Positions 32,597-40,794 of a DNA stretch of 52,399 nucleotides are shown in pieces (positions within the stretch are counted from its first letter, which is position 1; the number at the start of each line of letters is the position of its first letter). The position numbers and the translations under genes were made by a program. The notes under the pieces were generated by a model that made no database searches, was not told where the DNA came from, and saw nothing but the letters and a program-made list of their open reading frames with translations. The DNA is from Candidatus Nanoarchaeia archaeon (GTDB taxonomy: Archaea; Nanobdellota; Nanobdellia; SCGC-AAA011-G17; GW2011-AR17): assembly GCA_028706745.1 (NCBI GenBank), contig JAQTVM010000011.1, positions 1 through 52,399 on the forward strand, given 5' to 3'.

Positions 32597-34306
32597 CTAT
32601 ATTTTAGGGTTATCGGCATCTATAGTAAACCAAATATTATAATTGCTTTTCCTTATATCCTCAAAGATTTCTATCCATTCATCTCCACTATTAGCCGCAG
32701 CCGCATAAACCCGTTCTCCGTCTATTAAACAGCAAGTTCCTATTATTCCCCTCCTGCGTTCAAATACTATTGAGCTTATTCCCTTTAGAGATGCCTTTGA
32801 TTCATCAAAAAGACAGCCATAAGACTCTCTTAATAAATGTTTAATCTGCAATTTATCATTATCAGAAATGTCAGTAATTAACATGGAAGTATATTTGGAA
32901 TTAGTCGTTTTGAGTTTTTTATATTTTAAAGCATAATCTCTTAAAAATTCCTTCCCTCCATCTATAGACTCAAAAAAAGCGTAGGTTTGTTCTGAGTTTA
33001 AGTTATTGCAGATTGTATCTATTTTATAGTCCAATCCGGGCCGCTCTTTGATTAACCTGATAATAGCGGGGATGCTTGAAGCTATAACTTCTCGAGTCTC
33101 CGCAGGAATGGCAATCTCAGGAAGTCTCGATATTTGTTTCAAAGCGCTTATAACTACTAAGGGAGATTCTCTTGCTCTGTCAGAATTACAGAATTTAAGT
33201 TCCCTGCGCTTAATTTCATCTATTATACTGGGATTTTCAAGTTTATGGGATTGTAAATTATAGACACAACAATTAAAATTTACATCCCCTTTGCCAATCA
33301 TTGCATTTATATCTGATTCTTGCATTTCGCTTATGTCTATATCTACATTTCCATAATAAATGCTAATTGCCTTAGCCCTCTCATTAACATAATATTCAAA
33401 ATTTTCCAAATCTAATTTTTCAGTTTTATGGTACCCTTTTCTTTCAAGTATCCCAATCATATTCTCAAGAGATAATTTGGTCTTAAAATCAAAATCTTTT
33501 GCAGGTTTATCTAATATTATATCCCTTATAAAACCACCCACCAGATAAATCACGGGATTACCAAGCAACGCCCTTATGTTATCAATTGGTGCTTTTTTAT
33601 CTATTTGTTTTTCAATGCTTAAAAGTTCCTGAAGATTTTCTCGGTCATCAGAAGGATAAATTAAATATTTATCAATGCCACAAATATGCAAATCCCTCAA
33701 TATATTAAGACGGGAATCATAATCTAAAGCTAAAATTTTCCACATTTCACTGATATATTCTGCATCTTTTAGAAGATACGCTTTATTTATTGAAGAATCC
33801 AAAGTTGATTGTTCAATATCAAACTTTAATTCACCAGCAAACCTAAATACCCTTAATATTCTACTCGGGTCTAAACTTAATTTTTTATCTGGCTCATTAA
33901 TTTTGATTATTCGGTCCTCCAGATCTTGTAAAGACCCCAAATAATCATAAAAATTGCCATAATTGTCCAAACACATGCAGGATAATGTAATATCCGAATT
34001 ATTAATTGTATGCTCAACATTAGTAGAAGCTGTAAAATCATATATCTGCGAACCAATTTTCAATTTTATTGTTGACACCTCATCCCATCTTCCAATAACC
34101 AATTGAGGAAAATCATTTTGAATTTGATTAAGGTCAAAATTTCCTAAAAAATCATAGTCTGAAATAGTAATATTCCTTCCCAGAATAAAATCCCTTATTT
34201 TTCCGCCTCTTAGATATATCGGTGCTGCCTTTGTTTTTGTAATTCGTTTGGCTATTTCAAAATGTAATTCCATTTCTTTGTTTAATCTTTCAAAATCTAT
34301 TTTCAT
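32597..34306 (-). CDS. Protein with two tandem poly(A)-polymerase/CCA-type nucleotidyltransferase heads
   Basis: 569 residues. Head 1 (about 25-160) has IYLRGGKIRDFILGRN and the metal pair ISDYDFLG; LSLDPSRILRVFRFAGEL is the RNA-binding/ERhxRxxx segment of the family. Head 2 (about 250-380) repeats the pattern: VIYLVGGFIRDIILDK and AKDFDFKTKL. The last 90 residues (SIVFERRRGIIGTCCLIDG to IWFTIDADNPK) resemble a GNAT fold of the N-acetylglutamate-synthase type, less certainly. Known CCA-adding enzymes have one head. A TATA-like ATATTTAAATATC lies upstream (about 34328-34340). Confidence 0.75.
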   Translation of the reverse strand: MKIDFERLNKEMELHFEIAKRITKTKAAPIYLRGGKIRDFILGRNITISDYDFLGNFDLNQIQNDFPQLVIGRWDEVSTIKLKIGSQIYDFTASTNVEHTINNSDITLSCMCLDNYGNFYDYLGSLQDLEDRIIKINEPDKKLSLDPSRILRVFRFAGELKFDIEQSTLDSSINKAYLLKDAEYISEMWKILALDYDSRLNILRDLHICGIDKYLIYPSDDRENLQELLSIEKQIDKKAPIDNIRALLGNPVIYLVGGFIRDIILDKPAKDFDFKTKLSLENMIGILERKGYHKTEKLDLENFEYYVNERAKAISIYYGNVDIDISEMQESDINAMIGKGDVNFNCCVYNLQSHKLENPSIIDEIKRRELKFCNSDRARESPLVVISALKQISRLPEIAIPAETREVIASSIPAIIRLIKERPGLDYKIDTICNNLNSEQTYAFFESIDGGKEFLRDYALKYKKLKTTNSKYTSMLITDISDNDKLQIKHLLRESYGCLFDESKASLKGISSIVFERRRGIIGTCCLIDGERVYAAAANSGDEWIEIFEDIRKSNYNIWFTIDADNPKI

Positions 34307-34416
34307 TTCTATACCCCTAAAACCTGATATTTAAATATTTTAATCCTTTATAAACTTTATTATTTTAGCTACTTAATAATAGTTATTATTTTAGTTAAGA
34401 CTGCGCTAGCATCCAC

Positions 34417-34492
34417 TTGACAAGAAGATTGGGTGGAAAGCTTTAGCCATGGTTCCTGACAGGGAAGTCCAGTTTGGCATTGAGAAGATGGG
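34417..34492 (+). repeat. Direct repeat, right copy
   Basis: Matches 31755-31830 at 74 of 76 positions, same orientation. Similarity begins abruptly at TTGACAAG, after the unrelated GCTAGCATCCAC. Confidence 0.85.
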
Positions 34493-34529
34493 AAAAGGCA
34501 GGATTAAGGACGTTTTTGGCAGGAAATGA
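34417..34529 (+). pseudogene. Displaced 3' end of a ParB-like gene
   Basis: Reads in frame DKKIGWKALAMVPDREVQFG, then IEKMGKGRIKDVFGRK and stop TGA at 34527-34529. It parallels the end of the protein at 31451-31867 (IEKMGKGKIADIFKKT) but with a different last 10 residues. There is an in-frame TAG at 34407-34409 and no start codon, so only a fragment remains. It looks like the original tail of the target gene, replaced by a copy brought in by an insertion, or a broken tandem paralogue. Confidence 0.75.
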
Positions 34530-34599
34530 GTTTAGTACATTAAACCCTTGTTTTCCATAATATAGAAAAGTTTATATATTACCTACTATGCATTAGCTT

Positions 34600-35235
34600 A
34601 TGGGTAAAATGAGATTAATAGGAACAGCAAGAAAACTGGAGGGAATGAATACTATAGAGGGGATAAGCCGCGCAATGGGTATAAACCAGAAAAAAGCAAT
34701 AGAGTTAATGCACAGGATGAGAAAAAAAGGGTTTGTGAAAACAAAAGGAGGGGGAAAACAAAAAAGGTTCTATTATATCTCGCCAGAAAGATTATCTACG
34801 GGGACAAGCCTCTATGAGATTATTAATAAATATGCGCCTTCAGGCGCAAAAGTGCAGCCTATTCATGAATATATAGTGCATGGGCGCAGAGTAACTGAAG
34901 AAGAAGCGCTCATATTTGCAATAGAGTCAGAGAGCATCCGCGCGATTATTGCATCGCTGTCCCTGTTTAAGCATATAACCCAATGGACCCTGCTCAGCAA
35001 GCTTGCTGATAAACCGCTTAAAAGAAAGATTTGCGCCTTATATGGTGTTGCAAAAACTATTTTAAAAGTAAGAAAAATGCCTGAGAGGTTTAAAAAAAGT
35101 GCCGTACCCTGCAAAAAAGACAAATACACTTACATTGCCCGGAAAATAGGCTCGAAGGATTTCAAACAAATAGAAAAAGCATGGAAAGTTTATATTCCGC
35201 TAAATAAAGCGGATTTGGAGGAGTATAAGATATGA
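34600..35235 (+). CDS. Winged-helix protein, partner of a nucleotidyltransferase
   Basis: 211 residues. N-terminal winged helix (TIEGISRAMGINQKKAIELM then RMRKKGFVKTKGGGKQKRF) and a C-terminal helical body of unknown fold (VTEEEALIFAIESESIRAII). It overlaps the next gene by 4 nt (ATGA). The layout matches archaeal antitoxin-plus-nucleotidyltransferase pairs of the AbiEi/AbiEii kind. A TATA-like TTTATATATT lies about 25 nt upstream. Confidence 0.65.
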   Translation: MGKMRLIGTARKLEGMNTIEGISRAMGINQKKAIELMHRMRKKGFVKTKGGGKQKRFYYISPERLSTGTSLYEIINKYAPSGAKVQPIHEYIVHGRRVTEEEALIFAIESESIRAIIASLSLFKHITQWTLLSKLADKPLKRKICALYGVAKTILKVRKMPERFKKSAVPCKKDKYTYIARKIGSKDFKQIEKAWKVYIPLNKADLEEYKI

Positions 35236-35906
35236 TAAATTCAAAACAACAGGAAGGGCTGTTTGCCAATGCAGCTTCAAAGCTAAAAAATAAAATAACC
35301 TGCTATGCGGCAGGCGGAACAGCCATGCTTTTTTACGGGCTAAAGGAAACAACAAAAGATATAGACCTTATTTTTACTGCGGAAAAAGACAGGCAGCAAT
35401 TCATAGATGCCATTCAAGAATTAGGCTACAAAAGCATGAACCCGATAAAAATATACGGCAAAAAGGAAAATAGGCCGATGATGCTCACAAGAGGGGATGA
35501 AAGGTTTGACCTCTTTTTAATAAAAGTCATCTCCTTTTCATTATCAAAAACAATGCAGGAAAGATGCGAACAAACGCACGAATATGGGAGCAAGCTTGTG
35601 CTGAAAATAATGAACCCGCATGATATCCTGCTTATGAAATGCGCAACTGACAGGATAAAAGACAGGGAAGATGCAAGAAGCATTATCGAAAACATAAAGA
35701 TAAATTGGAAAAGTATAATCGACGAGGCGAACAGCCAAGTAATCCACGGGCATGAGAAAAAGGCAGTTTTTGAACTTGGCTGCTTTTTGGACGAGATTAA
35801 GACAGAATTGAATGTTAATGTCCCGCAATGGGTTATTGAAGAGTTGTATTCCCTGCTGGAAGAGGAAACAAAAAAGCAGGTTAAAAATCCCAACAAGAAA
35901 GCTTAA
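35232..35906 (+). CDS. DUF6036/AbiEii-like nucleotidyltransferase
   Basis: 224 residues. YAAGGTAMLFYGLKETTKDID is the nucleotidyltransferase core, with GG and the DxD pair (KDIDLIF) at about residues 25-46; RFDLFLIKV and NPHDILLMKCATDR complete the family pattern. Toxins of this class add nucleotides to tRNA or other acceptors. Coupled to the preceding winged-helix gene, so the two probably form a type IV-like toxin-antitoxin pair. Confidence 0.75.
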   Translation: MINSKQQEGLFANAASKLKNKITCYAAGGTAMLFYGLKETTKDIDLIFTAEKDRQQFIDAIQELGYKSMNPIKIYGKKENRPMMLTRGDERFDLFLIKVISFSLSKTMQERCEQTHEYGSKLVLKIMNPHDILLMKCATDRIKDREDARSIIENIKINWKSIIDEANSQVIHGHEKKAVFELGCFLDEIKTELNVNVPQWVIEELYSLLEEETKKQVKNPNKKA

Positions 35907-35936
35907 ATATTGATAGAGCATCAATAATATCATTAA

Positions 35937-35984
35937 AAGGAGGTATCGAAACAGCGTTTCGGACCACCTTCGAAAAAAGGAGGT
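35937..35984 (+). promoter_or_regulatory. Leader with two Shine-Dalgarno copies and a competing hairpin
   Basis: AAGGAGGT occurs at 35937-35944 and again at 35977-35984 just before the ATG at 35990. Between them are a perfect hairpin (CGAAAC-AGC-GTTTCG, 35947-35961) and ACCACCTT (35963-35970). ACCACCTT can pair with the first copy, extending the hairpin, or with the second (CACCT/AGGTG), hiding the true ribosome site. The TATA box is about 35901-35910. Confidence 0.5.
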
Positions 35985-35989
35985 GCCTT

Positions 35990-36883
35990 ATGGCAAGAAA
36001 GAAGTCAAAGTCATTCGGAAAGCATATTTATGCTTTAATTGCTATCGTCGTTTTGTTGGTGGCGGCAGGGGTTGCAAGCTACGCAACAACTTATACACCA
36101 GGAATGGCGGCGCATGCAAAATTGTATAGTGATGAGATTTGGGGAAAAAGCGGGAATGAGATTATAGTTAAAGATAATCTAAAGCTTGATGGGATGGCTG
36201 CAGCAGGACCAGCATTACTGGATGTAACTGCATCCGAAGTAGCGGGAGCAAGAAATGCCATTAAAGCTTATATTGACTCTACTTACACTGCAATAGAAGG
36301 CTCAAGCAGAAGAGGAATAGGCGTAAAAGGGATAGTTGAATCCTTAGGGGCAGGCGTTGAAGGCACTAATACAGGCGCATCAACAACAGGAAAGCTCGGC
36401 ACTACGAATGCAGGCGTTGAAGGAACAGTAGACAGTGCAACTGGTTTTGGAGTTTATGGAACACAAGCAGCTGGTGGATATGCAATCAAAGGTTTAAATA
36501 CTGACTCAGGCAATTATGGGGAAATCGGTGGCGTTACCACTGGCGTGAAAGGATATGGTTCGAGTTATGGTGTTCAAGGAAGCACAGGACTTAGCGGAAT
36601 GGCTGGTGTTGATGGCTTCACTTCAAATCCAGCAGGATATGCAGGAAAGTTCTCAGGTGGTAAGGGCTTGTATGCAAGCAAGATAGAGTTTGGGAGCGCT
36701 GCTTTTGGCAATACAAATGGATACTTGGTTTTAGGTGCACTTAATCCGGTATCATGTAAATCAGCATGTGAAACACATGGTGGCCCTACATTTACATGCA
36801 GATTTGCGTACCTTGTAGATGGAGTTCCAGCAGGTTGCACTGATACAAGTACACTCAAACCAAGGCACTGCTGGTGCAGTTAA
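35990..36883 (+). CDS. Secreted repeat protein with glycine/valine turns
   Basis: 297 residues. A basic start and one hydrophobic segment (HIYALIAIVVLLVAAGVASY) act as signal or anchor. The body has repeated G(V/I)xG turns (GVKGI, GVEGT, GVYGT, GVKGYG, GVQGS, GMAGVDG), a pattern of beta-helix or tail-fibre-like surface proteins, and ends in a cysteine-rich segment (SCKSACETHGGPTFTCRF, then CWCS). AGKFSGGKGLYAS resembles the protein at 40795-41367. Likely surface-exposed. A pyrimidine-rich run after the stop (36890-36930) is a probable terminator. Confidence 0.75.
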   Translation: MARKKSKSFGKHIYALIAIVVLLVAAGVASYATTYTPGMAAHAKLYSDEIWGKSGNEIIVKDNLKLDGMAAAGPALLDVTASEVAGARNAIKAYIDSTYTAIEGSSRRGIGVKGIVESLGAGVEGTNTGASTTGKLGTTNAGVEGTVDSATGFGVYGTQAAGGYAIKGLNTDSGNYGEIGGVTTGVKGYGSSYGVQGSTGLSGMAGVDGFTSNPAGYAGKFSGGKGLYASKIEFGSAAFGNTNGYLVLGALNPVSCKSACETHGGPTFTCRFAYLVDGVPAGCTDTSTLKPRHCWCS

Positions 36884-36963
36884 TTTCATTTTTTCTTTCT
36901 TTTCTTCTTCTTTATTTTTCTTAACAGTAAACTATAAATACTAATCATTCTTCTCTTTAAGCT

Positions 36964-37659
36964 ATGAAAAAGAGGGTGATTTTGGCATTATGCATTGCAA
37001 TCCTGATGTCTGCTTCAGCAATGGCGGCAATGCAGTGCTCTGTTGTTCCTTTTAACAACTGCCCGCAAAAAAGCATAAAAGTGATTGGCATGACAAGCTT
37101 GTCAAATGACGGAAGCCATGCATCAATACCTTCTGACCAGGCAAATGCATTAGTTGCATGCTGCTCAGGAGTTGAAGGGCTTTCTGTTGATTATAGCCGG
37201 GAAGATGCAGATATCTATCTGACAGAAGCAAGGAATGCGCACGTCAGCAGGGTGGAAGGAGAAAACGGAATTAAAATAAAGGGGGTTTCATGCGGATATT
37301 TCAATGACTGCAACGAAAATGCCTGCGTGTTTTCAATATCATCTGACAGGGATGCGCATATTTCAGACTGCGAAAAGTATGCTTTCAGCAGAAAGCTCTG
37401 CTGCACAGAAGGAAAGCTTGCAGGCGAAGAATTGCCAATACTCACAGAAGAGAGGAATGTGCCGGAAGAACAAACAACCAATCCTGTAACGGAAAATAAT
37501 ACATTTAAAGAAGAAAATAAATTAAAGGCAAGCATTTTGCAAAAACAGCAGTCAAACAAGGAATTGAGGCGCGTCTCGCTTCCAGCCCATATAAAAGTTT
37601 TCTTAAAGAATTTCCTCAGGGGAGGAATGGTGGGCTCATTCTTAAAAGTGCCTCAGTAA
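36964..37659 (+). CDS. Secreted cysteine-rich protein, family A
   Basis: 231 residues with a signal peptide (MKKRVILALCIAILMSASAM) probably cut before MQC. It is paralogous to the N-terminal part of the protein at 39231-40700: both have MQCS near the start, a DGSHA motif, VACCSGVEGL or VCCGGVAGL, a CxxxxC...CVFSIS stretch and CC at the end. The cysteine pairs suggest disulfides outside the cell. No lipobox is present. The C-terminal 60 residues are charged, then basic. Confidence 0.7.
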   Translation: MKKRVILALCIAILMSASAMAAMQCSVVPFNNCPQKSIKVIGMTSLSNDGSHASIPSDQANALVACCSGVEGLSVDYSREDADIYLTEARNAHVSRVEGENGIKIKGVSCGYFNDCNENACVFSISSDRDAHISDCEKYAFSRKLCCTEGKLAGEELPILTEERNVPEEQTTNPVTENNTFKEENKLKASILQKQQSNKELRRVSLPAHIKVFLKNFLRGGMVGSFLKVPQ

Positions 37660-37708
37660 AGTATATATACGCTTTTATTCATTATTTTAGGTATTAAGAG
37701 GAGATAAA

Positions 37709-38407
37709 ATGAGGATAATATTCGCAGCAATTGCTTTTTGTGTTTTTCTTTTACCGGCATACGCCCAGTATGGAACGCTCGCAGGAATAGACTCTGAAAG
37801 CCCCGTATACATGGGTTACAATGATTGCATTGACTCGTGCAAGAACTGTGAAGACAACTGCAAATTCAATGCATACAGGATGGCTGCTGAAATAGAAAGC
37901 AATGAAAAGCTGTGCAATTATCTGCCAGAAGACATGAAAGAAATGTGCACTGACAGGGTTTATTCTGCAAAAGCAACAGCTGCAAAAGACAATGCCTTGT
38001 GCGAAAAAGTAACAATGGAAGAGGAAAAAAAGATGTGCCTGCTTAATGTGCAAATTGAAAAGGCAATAAGCAAGAGGGATGAAACAGAATGCAGTTCAGC
38101 TCCGGAAGGGCTTGAAACAGCGTGCATATATTCTTACAGCATGAGGCTGGCGCTTGAAAGCAGGGATGCTGCAAGCTGCGACATGATAAGCGACACATTA
38201 ATGAGGATTAACTGCATTGCAGCTGTACAGGGCACTGCCATTGAACCGTATAATCAAGAATACAACACCAAGCAGATTAGAGTATCTTCGAAACTGCCAT
38301 TCATTTTCCTGCTTGCGGCAATAATAATTGCCGTAGCGCTTTTTTCCGGAAGAAAGCAAAAAATAATAAACAAAAAAGCAAATCATGCAAAAAATAAGAG
38401 GGCATGA
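37709..38407 (+). CDS. Cysteine-rich surface protein with C-terminal anchor, family B
   Basis: 232 residues: signal peptide ending in LPAYAQYG, a helical domain with regularly spaced cysteines (CIDSCKNCEDNCKFNAYRMA, then repeated C-x-M-C blocks) and a C-terminal membrane segment (PFIFLLAAIIIAVALF) followed by lysines. It is a paralogue of the next gene, sharing the AQYGTLAGI start and order of cysteines. Its stop overlaps the next start (ATGA). Confidence 0.75.
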   Translation: MRIIFAAIAFCVFLLPAYAQYGTLAGIDSESPVYMGYNDCIDSCKNCEDNCKFNAYRMAAEIESNEKLCNYLPEDMKEMCTDRVYSAKATAAKDNALCEKVTMEEEKKMCLLNVQIEKAISKRDETECSSAPEGLETACIYSYSMRLALESRDAASCDMISDTLMRINCIAAVQGTAIEPYNQEYNTKQIRVSSKLPFIFLLAAIIIAVALFSGRKQKIINKKANHAKNKRA

Positions 38408-39234
38408 TAACAATGGCAAATAAGCTTAATATTTTAATTCTCGCGGCAATAATCCTGCTGTGCATTCCCGCTTATGCGCAATACGAAACCCTTGCGGGAA
38501 TTTCCACAGACAGCCCTGAATACAATCAGTACAAATCGTGCGTTGACTCCTGCGGGCAGTGCGAGCAAAACTGCAAGGCAAACACTTACAGGATGGCTGC
38601 TGAAATGCAGGGCAATGAAGAAATGTGCAAACAGCTTCCTGAAGCAGAACAGCAGATGTGCCTTAACAGGGCATATTCAATGAAGGCAGTTTCCTCAAAA
38701 AACAGCGCTGAGTGCCAAAAAATAAGCGAAGAAGGGGAGAAAAACTCCTGCATTCTCAATGTGCAGACAGAGAAAGCGATTGCTTCTGAAAGCGAGGCGG
38801 AATGCAATTCAGCGCCGGAAACAATGGTTGAAATATGCAGGCAGTCCTTTTACCAGAGAATGGCAATGCAAAAAGCAGACGAGACATATTGCAATAAGAT
38901 AACAGATGAAATGTTAAGAAGAATGTGCGCAGAAAATGTTGCAATGCAGAAAGGCGCAGCCGCGCCTATAACTGAAACCCGAACTGAAGAAACAGGCTCA
39001 GAATCATCTGGAATAAAAAGCAAAAGCCTTATAATCTATGGAATCATCATTTTAGGTGTAATAATCGCAGCGGTTGCTGCCATTATAGTTATAAAAAAGG
39101 TGACCGGAAAGAAGCCTGCGCAGGCGCCGCCATTAGTGGTGCAGCAGCAGACATCCCCTCCTTTAAATGTTCAGCAACAGCCGCAGCAGGGTATGCAGCA
39201 AAGCGTACCTCAAATACAGGGTGAAAAGAGATGA
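38404..39234 (+). CDS. Cysteine-rich surface protein with membrane anchor, family B paralogue
   Basis: 276 residues. Signal peptide (up to IPAYAQYE), the same cysteine-rich helical domain as the preceding protein (CVDSCGQCEQNCKANTYRMA), a membrane segment (LIIYGIIILGVIIAAVAAIIV) and a glutamine/proline-rich cytoplasmic tail. An ATG at 38413 is an alternative start. It overlaps both neighbours by 4 nt, so the three genes 37709-40700 are one translation unit. Confidence 0.75.
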   Translation: MITMANKLNILILAAIILLCIPAYAQYETLAGISTDSPEYNQYKSCVDSCGQCEQNCKANTYRMAAEMQGNEEMCKQLPEAEQQMCLNRAYSMKAVSSKNSAECQKISEEGEKNSCILNVQTEKAIASESEAECNSAPETMVEICRQSFYQRMAMQKADETYCNKITDEMLRRMCAENVAMQKGAAAPITETRTEETGSESSGIKSKSLIIYGIIILGVIIAAVAAIIVIKKVTGKKPAQAPPLVVQQQTSPPLNVQQQPQQGMQQSVPQIQGEKR

Positions 39235-40700
39235 AAAGAGCAATACTCGCTTGTGTTCTGGCAATAATCTGCCTTAGTTTGCCTTCTTATGCTGGAATGC
39301 AATGCTCAATAGAAGATACAATTACCTGCGAAAATGATCCAAACAGGGAAGTAATATTCACAATTTCTGACTTGGCAGACGGCGGAAGCCACGCAATGTA
39401 TTATCAAGATGAATACGGAAATGAAGCAGAAGGATATTTTCCTAAATCAGTGTGCTGTGGGGGCGTTGCAGGACTTAAAGCATTTGTAGAAACAAGCGCA
39501 CCTTCGCCAACAACTTATGATTTTGAAATCGGCTTTTTTGCAGACGGACATTTTAGCAGAACAGGCACATATACAACATTTAAGAGAGGGCTTTACCTTG
39601 ATGCGCCTACAGACATAGACTGCCAATATTCAACAGAAGAATGCAATACAGCGGGCTATGACACCTGCTTATTTACAATATCAGAAGACAGCCCTGGATA
39701 TTCGCACGTATCAGGATGCGGTGACACAGAATATCCTTTTGATAATGCAAATGATTATAGGTACTGCTGCTCGTCAGGCACTGCAACGTGCAGTATAACA
39801 GATATCTATTGGGGACTTTTAAACGAAGCAGACGAACTAGAAGAAATGTCAGGCAGCGGACCTATTGGAGGAGAACAAGACATCTTTCTTATTGTTGAAA
39901 CAGCCAACTGCTTGCCTGGAACACAAGTGAATTTTGGGATAGACAAAGATCCTGCAGGCACCTTTACTTTCAAAACATACCCCGATATGGACTTGGGAAC
40001 TTTTGAAGGAGAACCATTAGGTGCAGAGTATAGTAATGTAGCAGTGGCATATTGGGAAACACCGGCTATAGATGGAGATTACATTTTCAAAGCAACAGTG
40101 CATAAGGATGAAGTTGTAAGAGAAGATGATTCTCCCATTGTTAATGTAGATGGTGACGTGTGCCAAGCAATAGACCCTACGCCTTATTGCCCTTCGATGA
40201 CAGATGAAGAAAAAGCATTATGCGCATCACAATGCGTGCTTGGCGGAGAATACCCTTGCCCAGATAACGATTGTGATGAAGTTGCTAACTGCATTGACAG
40301 ATTTGAAGGAACAGTTGTCGATCCTGAATTGGTGGACAAATGCACAGGCGTCGTAAGAGGCACAGCGGGCTGCGTGCCTAAAATGGACTGCACAAACCTC
40401 TTATGGAGTGAATGCAAGAACTGCGAAGCAGGGCAGGAATGCAATACAGTGGGCGGCTTTGACGCAGGTACGATGTATATGGAAAGATGCGAAACAGGAG
40501 ATTGCCTATGTAAATGGAATACAGAGGGGGGAGTTACGCCTACTGGTTGCACAGATGCACTTCTTGACCAATCCGACAACCGCTTCAAGGAATGCATCGA
40601 AGACGAGGAATTCCCATTCTTCGACGGGTTTAACGTGATTGCAGTGCTTCTTGTGCTTTCATTATATTACGCCATTATTATTGTAAGAAAGAAGAAGTAA
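39231..40700 (+). CDS. Large cysteine-rich surface protein, family A, membrane-anchored
   Basis: 489 residues: signal peptide ending YAGMQC, a family A domain (about 20-185), an Ig-like or beta-sandwich segment (about 185-310), a cysteine-dense part (CQAIDPTPYCP, CKNCEAGQECNTVGG) and a C-terminal membrane helix (FNVIAVLLVLSLYYAIIIV) ending RKKK. Cell-surface protein, probably stabilised by disulfides; partners are the three genes before it. No enzymatic motif is seen. Confidence 0.75.
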   Translation: MKRAILACVLAIICLSLPSYAGMQCSIEDTITCENDPNREVIFTISDLADGGSHAMYYQDEYGNEAEGYFPKSVCCGGVAGLKAFVETSAPSPTTYDFEIGFFADGHFSRTGTYTTFKRGLYLDAPTDIDCQYSTEECNTAGYDTCLFTISEDSPGYSHVSGCGDTEYPFDNANDYRYCCSSGTATCSITDIYWGLLNEADELEEMSGSGPIGGEQDIFLIVETANCLPGTQVNFGIDKDPAGTFTFKTYPDMDLGTFEGEPLGAEYSNVAVAYWETPAIDGDYIFKATVHKDEVVREDDSPIVNVDGDVCQAIDPTPYCPSMTDEEKALCASQCVLGGEYPCPDNDCDEVANCIDRFEGTVVDPELVDKCTGVVRGTAGCVPKMDCTNLLWSECKNCEAGQECNTVGGFDAGTMYMERCETGDCLCKWNTEGGVTPTGCTDALLDQSDNRFKECIEDEEFPFFDGFNVIAVLLVLSLYYAIIIVRKKK

Positions 40701-40794
40701 AACCTATTTGGTTGTTATTCTAAACGCTAGAGTAGTAAAGTTTATAAATGATTAATTTACCCTCAAACCCAAGCTAAATATTAGGAGGCAAAAA

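Noticed and set aside
34417-34529. Independent small gene at the right repeat
   Set aside because: No start codon after the in-frame TAG at 34407-34409 and the similarity breaks off sharply; treated as a fragment.
36964-40700. Lipobox in the secreted proteins as substrates of Lgt
   Set aside because: The cysteine after the signal peptide is in AAMQC or AGMQC, which does not fit [LVI][ASTVI][GAS]C; signal peptidase I cleavage is more likely.
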